The translations under genes and the position numbers were made by a program. The notes under the pieces are model-generated. The model made no database searches. It was not told the DNA's origin and worked only from the letters and a program-made list of their open reading frames with translations. This document shows, in pieces, positions 1 through 9,655 of a DNA stretch of 64,000 nt. Numbering within the stretch: the stretch's first letter is position 1; each line of letters starts with the position of its first letter. The stretch is from WVZH01 sp034430895 (lineage in GTDB: Bacteria > Chloroflexota > Anaerolineae > Anaerolineales > E44-bin32): NCBI GenBank assembly GCA_034430895.1, contig DAOUDW010000075.1, forward strand, positions 62,001 to 126,000. The letters are read 5' to 3'.

Positions 1-466
1 GCTGGGATACACAAGCTGCAGCGAACAAATGGATTTCTGGCTGGAAGAAGAAATGGATACAGAGGCGATCGCCAGGGCGTTGAACCAGGCACAGGCACCG
101 GGCTTGCCGATTAGCGAAGTGATGCGCATCGAGACCAAACAGCCCGCCTTGCAAACCCAAATTCAAACCGCTGCCTACCGCGTCCACATCGACGATCCAC
201 CCCCGATTGACGAAATGCAATCCGCAGTTGAAACGTTGATGAGGGCATCATCTTTGCCCCGAGAGCGTCGCGGGAAATCCTACGATCTACGCCCTTTGAT
301 TAAAAAGCTGCAGGTGAAACAAAGCACTGATGAAATCTGGCTGGAAATGACCCTCTCCGCCAGCGAAGGTGCCAGCGGCCGACCCGGGGAGGTGCTGCGT
401 GCCATGGGCATCGACCCGACGTATGCCCGCATTCAACGTACCAAGTTGATTCTTACCTCGGTTTAA
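1..466 (+). CDS. C-terminal part of DUF2344 (TIGR03936-type radical-SAM-linked) protein, 5' truncated by window edge
   Basis: The frame is open from the first bases of the window (reading LGYTSCSEQMDFWLEEE...) and closes at 466, so the gene starts upstream and the ATG at 29 is internal. The visible part resembles DUF2344, a domain found fused to or next to B12-binding radical SAM proteins (TIGR03936 family): an acidic LEEE stretch, a 'PISEV' segment, and a C-terminal run in which a Gly/Arg-rich loop (SGRPGEVLRAMGID) precedes 'RTKLIL'. The molecular function of the domain is not firmly established. The radical SAM partner would lie upstream, outside the window. The next gene is 244 bp downstream on the same strand and is probably independent. 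Confidence 0.75.
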   Translation, partial: LGYTSCSEQMDFWLEEEMDTEAIARALNQAQAPGLPISEVMRIETKQPALQTQIQTAAYRVHIDDPPPIDEMQSAVETLMRASSLPRERRGKSYDLRPLIKKLQVKQSTDEIWLEMTLSASEGASGRPGEVLRAMGIDPTYARIQRTKLILTSV

Positions 467-710
467 GACTTTACCCAAACTTTCTGTGACTTAACCCATA
501 AACCCTGCCGCTTGATACCACGGTTTGTACAGCGAATCGACCTGTAAATCTTCCCACAGTAAAGATCGATTTGCACCACATTATTGCCGCCTTGGTGAAA
601 TTTAGTAGCTGGTTTGTGAAAAATATCTAAATATGCTGCGGTAACTTCCCGGTAATTATACAGTGCTATATTCAGTGAAAGAATTGATCGGGGGATTGGA
701 GGGTTGACAG

Positions 711-3700
711 ATGAAAATCAATGTGACCTTGCTCTTCGTGTTTCTCGCTGTGAGTGCGATCCTGGTTTCGTGTGGTCCTTCTCAGGCTGCCTTGGATGAA
801 CAGGCCACCAAGACAGGTGCGGCGCTGAAGGAACAGATCACGCAGACAGCCATTGCACAAGCCGCGTTCCGCACACAGTCGTTTGTGGAGACCGAGACAA
901 TGAAACCTACGTTGACTGCAACCGTCACCCCTATGCCTATAATGACACCCACACCGACGCCGGAATCCCTTATTCAACCGCTTCTTATGGAAATCCAGAT
1001 GGTAAGCCCAGAAATTGGATGGGCTATAGATCTATCCAGAGCTGGGCCTGCCATCATACGGACGGAGGATGGTGGAGAAACATGGGCTGTAGCAACCCGT
1101 GCGGACTTTACCTTATTTGGCGCAAAGTTACATGCCATAGATGAAAACACTGTTTTGTATACTCTCGGGATTTTCAACATAAAGGAAGGCGATAGGCCTT
1201 CAAATATTGTGGATGATTTGAAGAAGGTAATTCATCCGTCAGCGGAGGTGGCAAGCCTGGAATGGTTCGTTCTCGATGAGAGCAACATTTGGGTAACTGT
1301 GCACGTTGGTCTCAGAGCAGGTGGAGCAATGGCTATGTACCGCACGCAAGATGGTGGTCTATCATGGGAACGGCTATCAATTGGTTCCGATATGGAATTA
1401 TCACCGTGGAAAATTTTCATGGTGAATAAACACACGGGCTGGTCGAGCCACTTCGAACCATTTCTCCGGCACGATGGGGGATCAGATCTGCATAAGAATA
1501 TTTTTACCACTCATGATGGAGGACATACCTGGAATCAAAAACGGTTGCCGATTCCAAATGGACCTTTAGTGGATAACCTAGATTACTGCTTTTCCGAAAT
1601 TATTCAAATTGGCACTCCTGATCTACTCCAAATCGTGAGCAAATGTTACGACGACGATCCGCAACTTATCGGCCATTGGTATTACAAATCTCAAGATTCT
1701 GGCCTTACCTGGCGAAATTGGCCGATGAATGGAGAGGTTTATTTTCTAAGTGCTTATGTAGGCTGGCGCGCTATCAACCAAGATGATGGCACGGCTATCG
1801 TTGAGGCCACAGAAAATGGCGGCGCCACGTGGAATGAGATGGGGAGTATGCCTGGTCAAGGACCGTTCCAGTTTTGGAATGAGACAGAAGGGTGGACAGT
1901 TGTATCAGATAATCAACAAGTCGTGTTATGGATTACTTCGGATGGTGGATTGACCTGGGAACAGAATCAAATGTTCCCAAGTGGAGCATCGATAACCTTT
2001 CTAGACAGGTACCACGGATGGGTATACATAGCAACTGACGATAAGACCGTTCTCTGGCGCACCACAGATGGTGGAGAGAGTTGGGAGGAAATCCACCCGA
2101 TGATTAGTGAGAAGGTACTCCCAACACCAGTGCCAACGAGTACGCCAACACTCGCACCATCTGTTGGGGTTATGCGGTCTGAAATCGATGGAATGGAGAT
2201 GGTGAAAGTGCCAGCGGGGACTTTCTGGATGGGGAGTCCGATCGAGAAGGTTGAATACTATAAGAACAACTATAACACCTACGAAGATTGGTGGTTCGAT
2301 CATTCGCAACCTCTTCACGAGGTGTATCTGGATGATTTTTGGATCGATCACTCAGAGGTGACCAATGCAATGTTTGCCACCTTTCTGAACTCGGAAGGAA
2401 ATCAAACCGAAGTCGGTGAGAGGTGGCTGTTAATGGATACGCACGGTGGTTTGGTTCGTAAGATTGAATATTCTGAAGGGGTGTGGCGCCCGATGGACGG
2501 GTACGAAGAATTGGGCGTTTCCGCGGTTACCTGGTATGGCGCACGAGCATACTGCGAATGGGTAGGGCGCCGCTTGCCAACCGAAGCGGAGTGGGAAAAA
2601 GCGGCGCGTGGAGTAGATTACAGAAAACCTCCCTGGCCCGAAGGAAGTTTTCCTAATGGTGCCAGTCCGTACGGAGTGCTAGACATGTTAGGAGGTCAGC
2701 GGGAGTGGGTATGGGACTGGTACGATTCGGACTACTATTCTAGGTTTGCGGCTCCTGTGGAGAATCCCACCGGACCCGCTTCTGGTTATTATCGAGTAAT
2801 GCGCGACGAGCGAACGGACAAGCGTATATTGATGGAACCAGCATACGATTGGACGGGCGGAGGGTTTCGATGTGCTCTCTCGGCTTCAGATTATGATTTA
2901 TCCGATAGAACCTTTGCGCTGACGTCCTTTCACATGGTGAGTGAAAAGGAAGGGTGGGGGGTAGACGACGGGACCATCTGGATCACCCACGACGGAGGGC
3001 GGACCTGGCAGGATGTCACACCGCTCGAAGGACGCTCGAAAGACATCAGTGTTGAGTCGCATGGCGGCTTTTTCGACGCAAACCATGCCTGGGTGGTCAA
3101 CAGAACAGGGAATATGTTGGCGCCTCAGAGTTGTCGAGCTGCTGATATGTATGTTTGGTACACCATAGATGGCGGAGGAACCTGGCAGGCCAGTCATCCA
3201 TTAATGGATGATCCTGCTGCCAGGTATTGTGAGGAGTGTTTGCAATGTCGCGCATATTTCAGCATGATCGATACTCAAACAGGATGGTTGTTTATTCAAT
3301 CGATACATCCAAATTCAGATCACTCCTTACAGGTTTTCAACACCACCGATGGTGGCGCGACCTGGAAGAACCTTCGTCTATCCTGGTGTAAGACAGCAAG
3401 TTCGTGTTCCCCTGTAGCGCCTGTATGGGTAGCGCCTAAATCACCTGGATGGACTATCGACATGGAATTCATTAATGATCGAATCGGTTGGATGATAGGG
3501 TACACTGATGAGTTAGATCACTTCATCCTAACATCCACAGATGGCGGCTTGATTTGGGATATGCACACATTGCCAGCCCCGTTGGATTTTCCGACACTTT
3601 TCAACGAGTTACCCTTTTGCTGGCCAGCCGATCTGAATTTACTCACCGAAGATGTCGCATACTTGAGATTAGATTGTTTTAATTATGGAAGCGTTCCAGG

Positions 3701-4022
3701 TGTTGATCATGTATATTCCACAGAGGATGGCGGGGCAACCTGGAAAGCCCATGAGCTGCCCATCTCGAGATTAGAGATGGGAACTCAAATGATTTTCTTT
3801 GATACGGATCATGGTTTATTGCTTGGTCGCGAGATGTGGCGCACGGAAGATGGGGGGGCAATATGGCAACACATCAATACCGTAAGTTGGGACGGTCAGT
3901 TTAGCTTTGCGGATCCCTGGCACGGTTGGGCTATTGCTGTTGGCGAAGAAGGGACAGCCCTTGTATATACAACGAATGGCGGCGAAACCTGGCAGATATT
4001 GAACCCCTTTGTAATTGAGTAA
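711..4022 (+). CDS. Large lipoprotein: two sets of seven Asp-box (BNR-like) repeats flanking an FGE/sulfatase-modifying-factor-like domain
   Basis: The 1103-residue product starts with a lipoprotein signal peptide whose lipobox ends in VSCG, followed by a Thr/Pro-rich linker (about residues 65-87). Fourteen motifs of the form T-x-D-G-G-x-T-W occur: seven at about residues 115-455 and seven at about 755-1095. Such Asp-box repeats form beta-propeller blades in sialidase, Vps10 and HCF136-like proteins. Between the sets, after a second Pro/Thr linker (about 468-486), lies an FGE-sulfatase (SUMF) domain at about 490-725. It shows MVKVPAGTFWMGSP, YCEWVGRRLPTEAEWEKAARG and a terminal GGFRCALS. The usual RGGSW strand is not recognisable, so copper-dependent formylglycine-generating activity is doubtful; the fold may be structural or ligand-binding. 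The protein is expected to be anchored on the outer face of the membrane. No operon partner is apparent. Confidence 0.85.
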   Translation: MKINVTLLFVFLAVSAILVSCGPSQAALDEQATKTGAALKEQITQTAIAQAAFRTQSFVETETMKPTLTATVTPMPIMTPTPTPESLIQPLLMEIQMVSPEIGWAIDLSRAGPAIIRTEDGGETWAVATRADFTLFGAKLHAIDENTVLYTLGIFNIKEGDRPSNIVDDLKKVIHPSAEVASLEWFVLDESNIWVTVHVGLRAGGAMAMYRTQDGGLSWERLSIGSDMELSPWKIFMVNKHTGWSSHFEPFLRHDGGSDLHKNIFTTHDGGHTWNQKRLPIPNGPLVDNLDYCFSEIIQIGTPDLLQIVSKCYDDDPQLIGHWYYKSQDSGLTWRNWPMNGEVYFLSAYVGWRAINQDDGTAIVEATENGGATWNEMGSMPGQGPFQFWNETEGWTVVSDNQQVVLWITSDGGLTWEQNQMFPSGASITFLDRYHGWVYIATDDKTVLWRTTDGGESWEEIHPMISEKVLPTPVPTSTPTLAPSVGVMRSEIDGMEMVKVPAGTFWMGSPIEKVEYYKNNYNTYEDWWFDHSQPLHEVYLDDFWIDHSEVTNAMFATFLNSEGNQTEVGERWLLMDTHGGLVRKIEYSEGVWRPMDGYEELGVSAVTWYGARAYCEWVGRRLPTEAEWEKAARGVDYRKPPWPEGSFPNGASPYGVLDMLGGQREWVWDWYDSDYYSRFAAPVENPTGPASGYYRVMRDERTDKRILMEPAYDWTGGGFRCALSASDYDLSDRTFALTSFHMVSEKEGWGVDDGTIWITHDGGRTWQDVTPLEGRSKDISVESHGGFFDANHAWVVNRTGNMLAPQSCRAADMYVWYTIDGGGTWQASHPLMDDPAARYCEECLQCRAYFSMIDTQTGWLFIQSIHPNSDHSLQVFNTTDGGATWKNLRLSWCKTASSCSPVAPVWVAPKSPGWTIDMEFINDRIGWMIGYTDELDHFILTSTDGGLIWDMHTLPAPLDFPTLFNELPFCWPADLNLLTEDVAYLRLDCFNYGSVPGVDHVYSTEDGGATWKAHELPISRLEMGTQMIFFDTDHGLLLGREMWRTEDGGAIWQHINTVSWDGQFSFADPWHGWAIAVGEEGTALVYTTNGGETWQILNPFVIE

Positions 4023-4209
4023 AGTGATGACCGTGGGTAGCTTACTTAGCTAATTCTATTGACCATATCATTGCCGTGTGTGAAATTCCAGCATTTCGTT
4101 GCCACAGCGGCAAAATTATGCTTCCAGAAACACTTGCGTCACCGCAACAAGTTACGATCGTCGCAGTAAGCAAGCCTACCTACAAATTCATAGAAACCAG
4201 CGAGGCTTC

Positions 4210-4530
4210 CTATGAGAGTTTAAATAAACCCATATACTTCATCGCCAGGTTGAGATCGCCCTTGAGCACGACCTTCTTCGTAGCAATGGCGGTCATCGGA
4301 TTGAGTTTGCCCGTGATCATGTCGATGTAATCCGAATCTTCCGACGTAACGGTCAAATTGGCATCATCAACGCTGCCTTTTTCGACCGAGCACTTTTGAT
4401 CACGAATGGTGCACACCCAGTTTCCACCTTCACCCAGGTTGAATTGAATTACAGCATCCACACCTTCCGCCTTTTCGGGCAAAAATGCGCCAGGCATGCG
4501 TTCCATCAGGTCTTCAATAGTCAATGGCAT
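4210..4530 (-). CDS. SCP2 sterol-carrier-like domain protein
   Basis: A single-domain 106-residue protein matching the SCP-2 fold: an amphipathic N-terminal helix (IEDLMERMPGAFLPEKA), a beta strand with 'IQFNLGEGGNW', and the family's C-terminal signature 'ADLTVTSEDSDYIDMITGKLNPMTAIATKKVVLKGDLNLAMKY' in slightly altered form. SCP2 proteins bind fatty acyl-CoAs or other lipids. It is the last gene of the beta-oxidation operon, 61 bp after the thiolase. A role in carrying acyl-CoA substrates is therefore likely, but that is inferred from context. Confidence 0.85.
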   Translation of the reverse strand: MPLTIEDLMERMPGAFLPEKAEGVDAVIQFNLGEGGNWVCTIRDQKCSVEKGSVDDANLTVTSEDSDYIDMITGKLNPMTAIATKKVVLKGDLNLAMKYMGLFKLS

Positions 4531-4591
4531 GATTCACTCCTCTCGTTCTGGAAATATATCCTCGCAATGTGTCGTCCAACGCCTACTGTAG

Positions 4592-5764
4592 CTAGGTCAG
4601 CAAATTTTCGAAAATGCCTGCCGCACCCATACCACCGCCGATACACATGGTGACCATCACAGTTTTCACCTTCCGCCGTCGCGCTTCGTGCATGATCTGC
4701 ACAGTTAACTTCGCACCGGTGCCGCCTAAAGGATGGCCCAGAGCGATGGCGCCGCCGTTGACGTTCAAGATTTCTTGATTTAATCCCAACTCTCGGATCA
4801 CGGCAAGGCTTTGCGAGGCAAAGGCCTCATTGAGTTCGATCAATTCGATGTCCTTTAATTTGAAACTGTATCGATCGAGCGCTTTGGGCACAGCTTCCAT
4901 GGGACCGATGCCCATGATCTCCGGCGGGACTCCGGCCGCCGTATAACCAACATAACGCATCCACGGTGTGACACCCAGTTCCTTGGCCTTCTCAGCGCTC
5001 ATCACGACGACCGCTGCAGCCCCATCTGACAATGGTGAGGAATTCCCTGCCGTCACCGTGCCGTTGGGGGTGAAAGCAGGTCGCAGTTTTCCCAACGCTT
5101 CCACGCTCGTATCCCGCCGTATCAACTCGTCCTGATCGAAGATCACCGTTTCGCTGCCCTCAAGCGTGTGGGTTTCGACTTCCAGGGGAACGATCTCGTC
5201 CTTGAAAAGCCCTTCGTCTTGCGCTTTGGCAGCTTTTTGATGGCTGCTCAACGAAAACGCATCCATGTCAGCGCGGCTGATGTTGTACTGCTCGGCGACG
5301 TTCTCGGCCGTCTGACCCATGCGAATGTAAGCCTCCGGCATCTCGACCACCAGTGTGGGGTGTGGGCTAAGACGGAAACCCGTCATCGGGACCATGCTCA
5401 TGCTCTCCAACCCACCGGCGAGGATAATGTCCGCCCCGCCGGCCAGGATGCGTTCACATGATTGGGCGATGGTCTGCAAACCGGAGGAACAAAACCGATT
5501 GACTGTCATCGCCGGAACCGAGGCCGGAAATCCGGCGTACAGCCCGGCATGCCGCGCCATGTTTAACCCCTGCGTTCCTTCTGGAAAAGCGCAGCCGATG
5601 ACAATGTCATCTACAATCGCCTTATCGAAATCACCCGCGCGTGTCCACGCTGCCTGCAATACCGCTTTGACCATGTCTTCCGGGCGGTAGTTACGCAGCG
5701 TACCTTTATTCGCTCGCCCGACCGCCGTTCGAGCCCCAGCTACAAGCACCGCTTCTTTTGCCAT
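4592..5764 (-). CDS. fadA: Acetyl-CoA acyltransferase (3-ketoacyl-CoA thiolase)
   Basis: Catalyses thiolytic cleavage of 3-ketoacyl-CoA to acetyl-CoA plus a shortened acyl-CoA, the last step of beta-oxidation. The 390-residue product has the nucleophilic cysteine in NRFCSSGLQT (about residue 88), the GHPLGGTGAK histidine motif, and the C-terminal MCIGGGMGAAGIFE loop with the second catalytic cysteine. An in-frame GTG lies 9 bases upstream, but AAGGAG ends 8 bases before the ATG at 5764 and directly abuts the GTG, so the ATG is chosen. It follows the fused dehydrogenase/hydratase gene by 63 bp on the same strand, an arrangement like Bacillus fadN-fadA-fadE. Biosynthetic acetoacetyl-CoA thiolases are close relatives, but the operon favours degradation. 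Confidence 0.92.
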   Translation of the reverse strand: MAKEAVLVAGARTAVGRANKGTLRNYRPEDMVKAVLQAAWTRAGDFDKAIVDDIVIGCAFPEGTQGLNMARHAGLYAGFPASVPAMTVNRFCSSGLQTIAQSCERILAGGADIILAGGLESMSMVPMTGFRLSPHPTLVVEMPEAYIRMGQTAENVAEQYNISRADMDAFSLSSHQKAAKAQDEGLFKDEIVPLEVETHTLEGSETVIFDQDELIRRDTSVEALGKLRPAFTPNGTVTAGNSSPLSDGAAAVVVMSAEKAKELGVTPWMRYVGYTAAGVPPEIMGIGPMEAVPKALDRYSFKLKDIELIELNEAFASQSLAVIRELGLNQEILNVNGGAIALGHPLGGTGAKLTVQIMHEARRRKVKTVMVTMCIGGGMGAAGIFENLLT

Positions 5765-5827
5765 CGATTCCACTCCTTACAGCACGGGTATCAGGAAGCA
5801 AACGCAATCTGACACCCAGCCATACGC

Positions 5828-8281
5828 TTAATTCCGCAGCGGTTTGTTGTGTTCGATCATGTGCGCCAACCGTTCGAGCGTCTTCGGCTCGTGGCAAAGC
5901 TCGAGGAAGACCTCACACTCCAGATCGAGGATCGTTTGTTCATCGACCCAGGTCGGCTCGGACAACTCGCCGCCGCACAGCACACGCGCCAGTTTGCCGG
6001 CGATGAGCGCATCGTGCTCCGTCGCCCAACCCGCTTCTTTAAGATCCCACACGGCAGCCCGCAGCAAGGCCAACACATCGCGTCCTGCCGCGTAAATCTT
6101 CTCCGGCATCGGCGGCCGATAGCCTTCCTGCACCATCGCCAAGGCGCTGCGTTTGGCTTCCGCCAAGAGGTGTTCCTTCTTCATGATCACCCGGTCGCCT
6201 TGCTGGAAGAATCCCATCTCGAAGGCCTCGAAGGCGCCTGTAGCGACCTTCGCCAGGGCGATCTGTTCGAATACTTTCAGGATGACCGAATTCGGATCGG
6301 CGTCCGGGATTCGCATCACGGGGTTGATCACCCGCCGCATCAATTCCTTCGTTCCCGAACCCGATGGGATCACGCCAACACCCATCTCCACCAGACCGAT
6401 GAACGTCTCCGCGGCAGCGACACGCTTGGCGCAAGCCATGGATAATTCAGCCCCACCGCCCAAAACCATGCCATGCGGTGCGGCGATAATCGGTTTGGGA
6501 AAGTAACGTATGCGCATCAAACCGTCCTGCATACCGCGAATCATCACCTCGATCTGATCGAAGGCATCCTGCTGTGCACCCATCCAGATCAGCATGATAT
6601 TTGCGCCCGCGCAGTAATGCTGCCCCTCGTTGCCGATCACCAGGGCATCGAAACGGCCATCCTCGGCCTGGTCGAGTGCATGTTCGAGCATATCGAAAAT
6701 GTCCTGATCGAGCGCGTTGGCGGTGCTGTGAAACTCCACCAGACCGACGTTATCCTGCATGTCGATCAAACTGGCCGAAGCGTTCTTTTTAAGCACCGCA
6801 CCTTCACACCCTTTGATCGCTGCAAGCGGCAGAATCCACTCGTCCCGCTCCAGTGCTACGTAACCTTTCTTTTTCAGATCGTAATAGCCGATGATTTGGC
6901 CATCCTGATATTGATAGAAGGTCGCACAACCCTTCTTCAACATGGTCTTCACCCAGGAGCCGACTTCGAGGCCCTTCTCTTCCAGACGTTCGAGTGTTTC
7001 CTTCACACCCAGGCCGTCCCAAATTTCAAAGGGGCCGATCTCGTTGGCAAAGCCCCACTTGAGGGCGCGGTCGACGTCGATGAAACGGTCGGCGATCTCA
7101 GGCACGCGGCGTGAGGCGTAAGCCAGCGCGTTCGCCGTGGTCTCCCAAATGAAGCGCGCCATTCTGCGCGTCTGCTCTGAAGCCTCTTCGGAATCCACTT
7201 GAGAGACGATCCATGCATACCGTTCGCCCAGGTCCTTGATTTTTCGCCCTTCAGAGAAGAGGTCAAAGCGCGGTTTCTGCGGCGGTTCGTGATCCATCGT
7301 TTTCGGATTGAGCACCCAGAACTCTTTCTTGCCATCTTCCGTATCCACACGCTTATAGAAACCGACTTTGGTTTTGTTGCCCAACCAGCCCCGCTCGATC
7401 ATCTCTGCCATCAGTTTCGAGGTCGATTCGTGTTTCAGAATCTCGCGGGATTCGTCTTCGGGGATCAAATCGTAGAGATTGGCAGAGACGTGAGCGGCGA
7501 TGTCGTTGCCGACCAGATCCAGTAAGCGGAACACTGCCGTCTTGGGGCGTCCGATCAGCATACCAGCGATGGTATCGATTTCTTCGATACCGTATTCGTT
7601 GTCCAGGACGTAGGCGAATTCGTTGGTGCTGGTGATGGAAAACATGCGGTTGGCGATGAAATTGGGCGTGTCCCTGCAGATCACGACGCCCTTCCCCAGC
7701 ACTTCTTTGCCAAATTCCACAATACCCTCGAGTACTTTTTTATCCGTTTTTTCATGCGGGATGATTTCCAGCAGCTTCAGCCAGCGCGGCGGGTTGAAGA
7801 AGTGCATCCCCAGAAAGTGCTTCTGGAAACCTTCACCCCTTCCCTTAGCGATATCCCGGATCAACAATCCGGATGTGTTGCTGGCAACGACGCAATTATC
7901 ACTGCGCACCTTTTCGATGCGTTCGAACAAGCCCTGTTTAATGGCCAAATTTTCGACGATGGCCTCGATGATCAAGTCGACTTCGGCCAATCGATCGAAA
8001 TCGTCATCCAGGTTGCCCAGCGAGATGCGTTCCTTGGAAATTTCACTCAATACCGCAGGCGGGCGGCTCCTGGTCACCGCTTTCCAACCGTTTTCCACAA
8101 TGCGATTGCGCACGGGTTTGTCATCCAATGTCAAGCCCGCTGTCTGCTCCGCATCCGTCAATTCTCTAGGTACGATGTCCAGCAGTAATGTCGGAATCCC
8201 CAAACCGGCGAAGAGCGCAGCGATACTGCCGCCCATCGTCCCTGATCCGATCACGGCCGCTTTCTGTATTCGATAGCCCAT
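5828..8281 (-). CDS. fadN: Fused 3-hydroxyacyl-CoA dehydrogenase / enoyl-CoA hydratase (FadN type)
   Basis: A 817-residue bifunctional beta-oxidation enzyme. The N-terminal half is the NAD-dependent 3-hydroxyacyl-CoA dehydrogenase: GSGTMGG dinucleotide loop at about residues 12-18, LGMHFFNPPRWLKLLEI catalytic-His region, and CRDTPNFIANRMF. The C-terminal third is a crotonase domain with HYCAGANIMLIWMGA and PHGMVLGGGAELSMA oxyanion-hole segments. Dehydrogenase-before-hydratase order is that of B. subtilis FadN and opposite to E. coli FadB. The longest frame begins 60 bases further upstream, but AGAGGAG stands 8 bases before the ATG at 8281, which begins MGYRIQKAAVIG, the expected family N-terminus. 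It lies between the acyl-CoA dehydrogenase and thiolase genes in the TetR-controlled operon. Confidence 0.93.
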   Translation of the reverse strand: MGYRIQKAAVIGSGTMGGSIAALFAGLGIPTLLLDIVPRELTDAEQTAGLTLDDKPVRNRIVENGWKAVTRSRPPAVLSEISKERISLGNLDDDFDRLAEVDLIIEAIVENLAIKQGLFERIEKVRSDNCVVASNTSGLLIRDIAKGRGEGFQKHFLGMHFFNPPRWLKLLEIIPHEKTDKKVLEGIVEFGKEVLGKGVVICRDTPNFIANRMFSITSTNEFAYVLDNEYGIEEIDTIAGMLIGRPKTAVFRLLDLVGNDIAAHVSANLYDLIPEDESREILKHESTSKLMAEMIERGWLGNKTKVGFYKRVDTEDGKKEFWVLNPKTMDHEPPQKPRFDLFSEGRKIKDLGERYAWIVSQVDSEEASEQTRRMARFIWETTANALAYASRRVPEIADRFIDVDRALKWGFANEIGPFEIWDGLGVKETLERLEEKGLEVGSWVKTMLKKGCATFYQYQDGQIIGYYDLKKKGYVALERDEWILPLAAIKGCEGAVLKKNASASLIDMQDNVGLVEFHSTANALDQDIFDMLEHALDQAEDGRFDALVIGNEGQHYCAGANIMLIWMGAQQDAFDQIEVMIRGMQDGLMRIRYFPKPIIAAPHGMVLGGGAELSMACAKRVAAAETFIGLVEMGVGVIPSGSGTKELMRRVINPVMRIPDADPNSVILKVFEQIALAKVATGAFEAFEMGFFQQGDRVIMKKEHLLAEAKRSALAMVQEGYRPPMPEKIYAAGRDVLALLRAAVWDLKEAGWATEHDALIAGKLARVLCGGELSEPTWVDEQTILDLECEVFLELCHEPKTLERLAHMIEHNKPLRN

Positions 8282-8393
8282 AGAATCCACTCCTCTCATG
8301 GGGGATCCAAACCATGAGATCCCATCAAACAGGAAAACCACATCTGTTTCGCAACCTGTCCAATTCGATCAAGTTGCGTCCCAAGTCCACCGC

Positions 8394-9629
8394 CTAACTT
8401 AATTCATGACGCGTGTATCCCAAGATCTGTCGGGCGACGATCAGGCGGTTGATCTGACCTGTGCCCTCGTAGAGATCGTTGATCTTGGCATCGCGGAACC
8501 ATTTCTCTAAAAGAAACTCGCGTGTATACCCCAACGGACCCAGCAGCTCGATCGCCCGTTGCGTGATCTTCACCACCACATCCCCCGCGCGCACCTTCGA
8601 CATGGAGGCCGCCAGCGTGTTGGGTTTCTTTTCATCCATCTGCCACATTGCTTTTAGTGTTAACAGCCAGGCTGAACGCAGCATGACCTCCATGTCGACG
8701 ATCTCACGCTCGATGTTGGTCATGCGGCTGCGCGGTAATCCGTATCGAATCTCCACGCCGCGTTCTGCTAGAAGCTCCTTGAGTTTTTCGAGTGTGGCCC
8801 GGGCGATTCCCAATGCAGAAGCAGCCACAACTGGCCGTGTGGCGTCGAACGTTGCCATGGCGCCTTTGAAGCCCTTCTTGTCCTTCTTTTTCACCACTTC
8901 CGGACTGCCCAGGATGTTCTCGGAAGGAATGCGGCAATCCTCGAGAATGATCGAGACCGTGTCGCTGGCGCGGATTCCCAGCTTGTGTTCGAGTTTGGTG
9001 ACCTTGCATCCGGGCGTCCCGGCTTCGACGACGAAGGGCCGCACACCTGCACGTCCGGCTTCGAGATCGATCGTGGCCCAGATGACCACGAAACCTTCCG
9101 AATCCACGAGGGCTTTATTCCCCGCGGTGACGAAGATCTTCTCACCATTCAGGACCCATTCCTCGCCATCCTTGACAGCCGTCGTTCGCACTTCGGCCGG
9201 CATGGCTGACCCGGCATGAGGCTCAGTGAGCGCAAAGGCATCGAAAACGGGTTTCTCACCTCGGTGACGCGCCAGGAAACGTGCCTTCTGCTCATCCGTT
9301 CCGGCGGCGTTCACCGCGGCTGCGCCCAGACCACCGCCCGGTGTGCACAGCCACATACCCACATCACCCCAGGAAAGCACCTCGGTCTGGAAGGCCATGC
9401 GCTGGAACGAGATTCGCGGTCCTTCTTTCTTCTTCTTCTCTCCACTGGGCGTCAAACCACCACCGCCCATGGCCTTGAGTGAGGTGTGCATGAACTCGAT
9501 GTAATCCCAGGGAATTTCGTGTTCGTTCTCGTCAAACTGCCGCGAGACGGGACGCATCATATTCTCGGCGATGGTCTCGGCAAGCACGACGGCATGTTCG
9601 ATTTTTTCGGGCATTTCAAAACTTATCAT
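8394..9629 (-). CDS. Acyl-CoA dehydrogenase with intact catalytic glutamate
   Basis: A 411-residue FAD-dependent acyl-CoA dehydrogenase, which introduces the trans-2 double bond in acyl-CoA. It shows FALTEPHAGSAMPAEV (FAD/substrate loop), WVLNGEKIFVTAGNKA, and the C-terminal DLYEGTGQINRLIVARQILG with the presumed catalytic base Glu388. An unusual lysine-rich insertion (GEKKKKEG, about residues 62-70) lies in the N-terminal helical domain. AAGGGAG stands 8 bases before the ATG. It is 26 bp from the second acyl-CoA dehydrogenase gene, so the two are almost certainly co-translated and may form a heteromer. The electron acceptor is probably the EtfBA pair encoded at 59.7-61.5 kb. Confidence 0.92.
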   Translation of the reverse strand: MISFEMPEKIEHAVVLAETIAENMMRPVSRQFDENEHEIPWDYIEFMHTSLKAMGGGGLTPSGEKKKKEGPRISFQRMAFQTEVLSWGDVGMWLCTPGGGLGAAAVNAAGTDEQKARFLARHRGEKPVFDAFALTEPHAGSAMPAEVRTTAVKDGEEWVLNGEKIFVTAGNKALVDSEGFVVIWATIDLEAGRAGVRPFVVEAGTPGCKVTKLEHKLGIRASDTVSIILEDCRIPSENILGSPEVVKKKDKKGFKGAMATFDATRPVVAASALGIARATLEKLKELLAERGVEIRYGLPRSRMTNIEREIVDMEVMLRSAWLLTLKAMWQMDEKKPNTLAASMSKVRAGDVVVKITQRAIELLGPLGYTREFLLEKWFRDAKINDLYEGTGQINRLIVARQILGYTRHELS

Positions 9630-9655
9630 CGTAGTCGCTCCCTTCTCGATCGTCG

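Noticed and set aside
5849..7114. Long open frames on the plus strand across the fadN-like gene
   Set aside because: They are mirror frames of a well-conserved coding region and show no protein-family features; their residues follow from the codon bias of the opposite strand.
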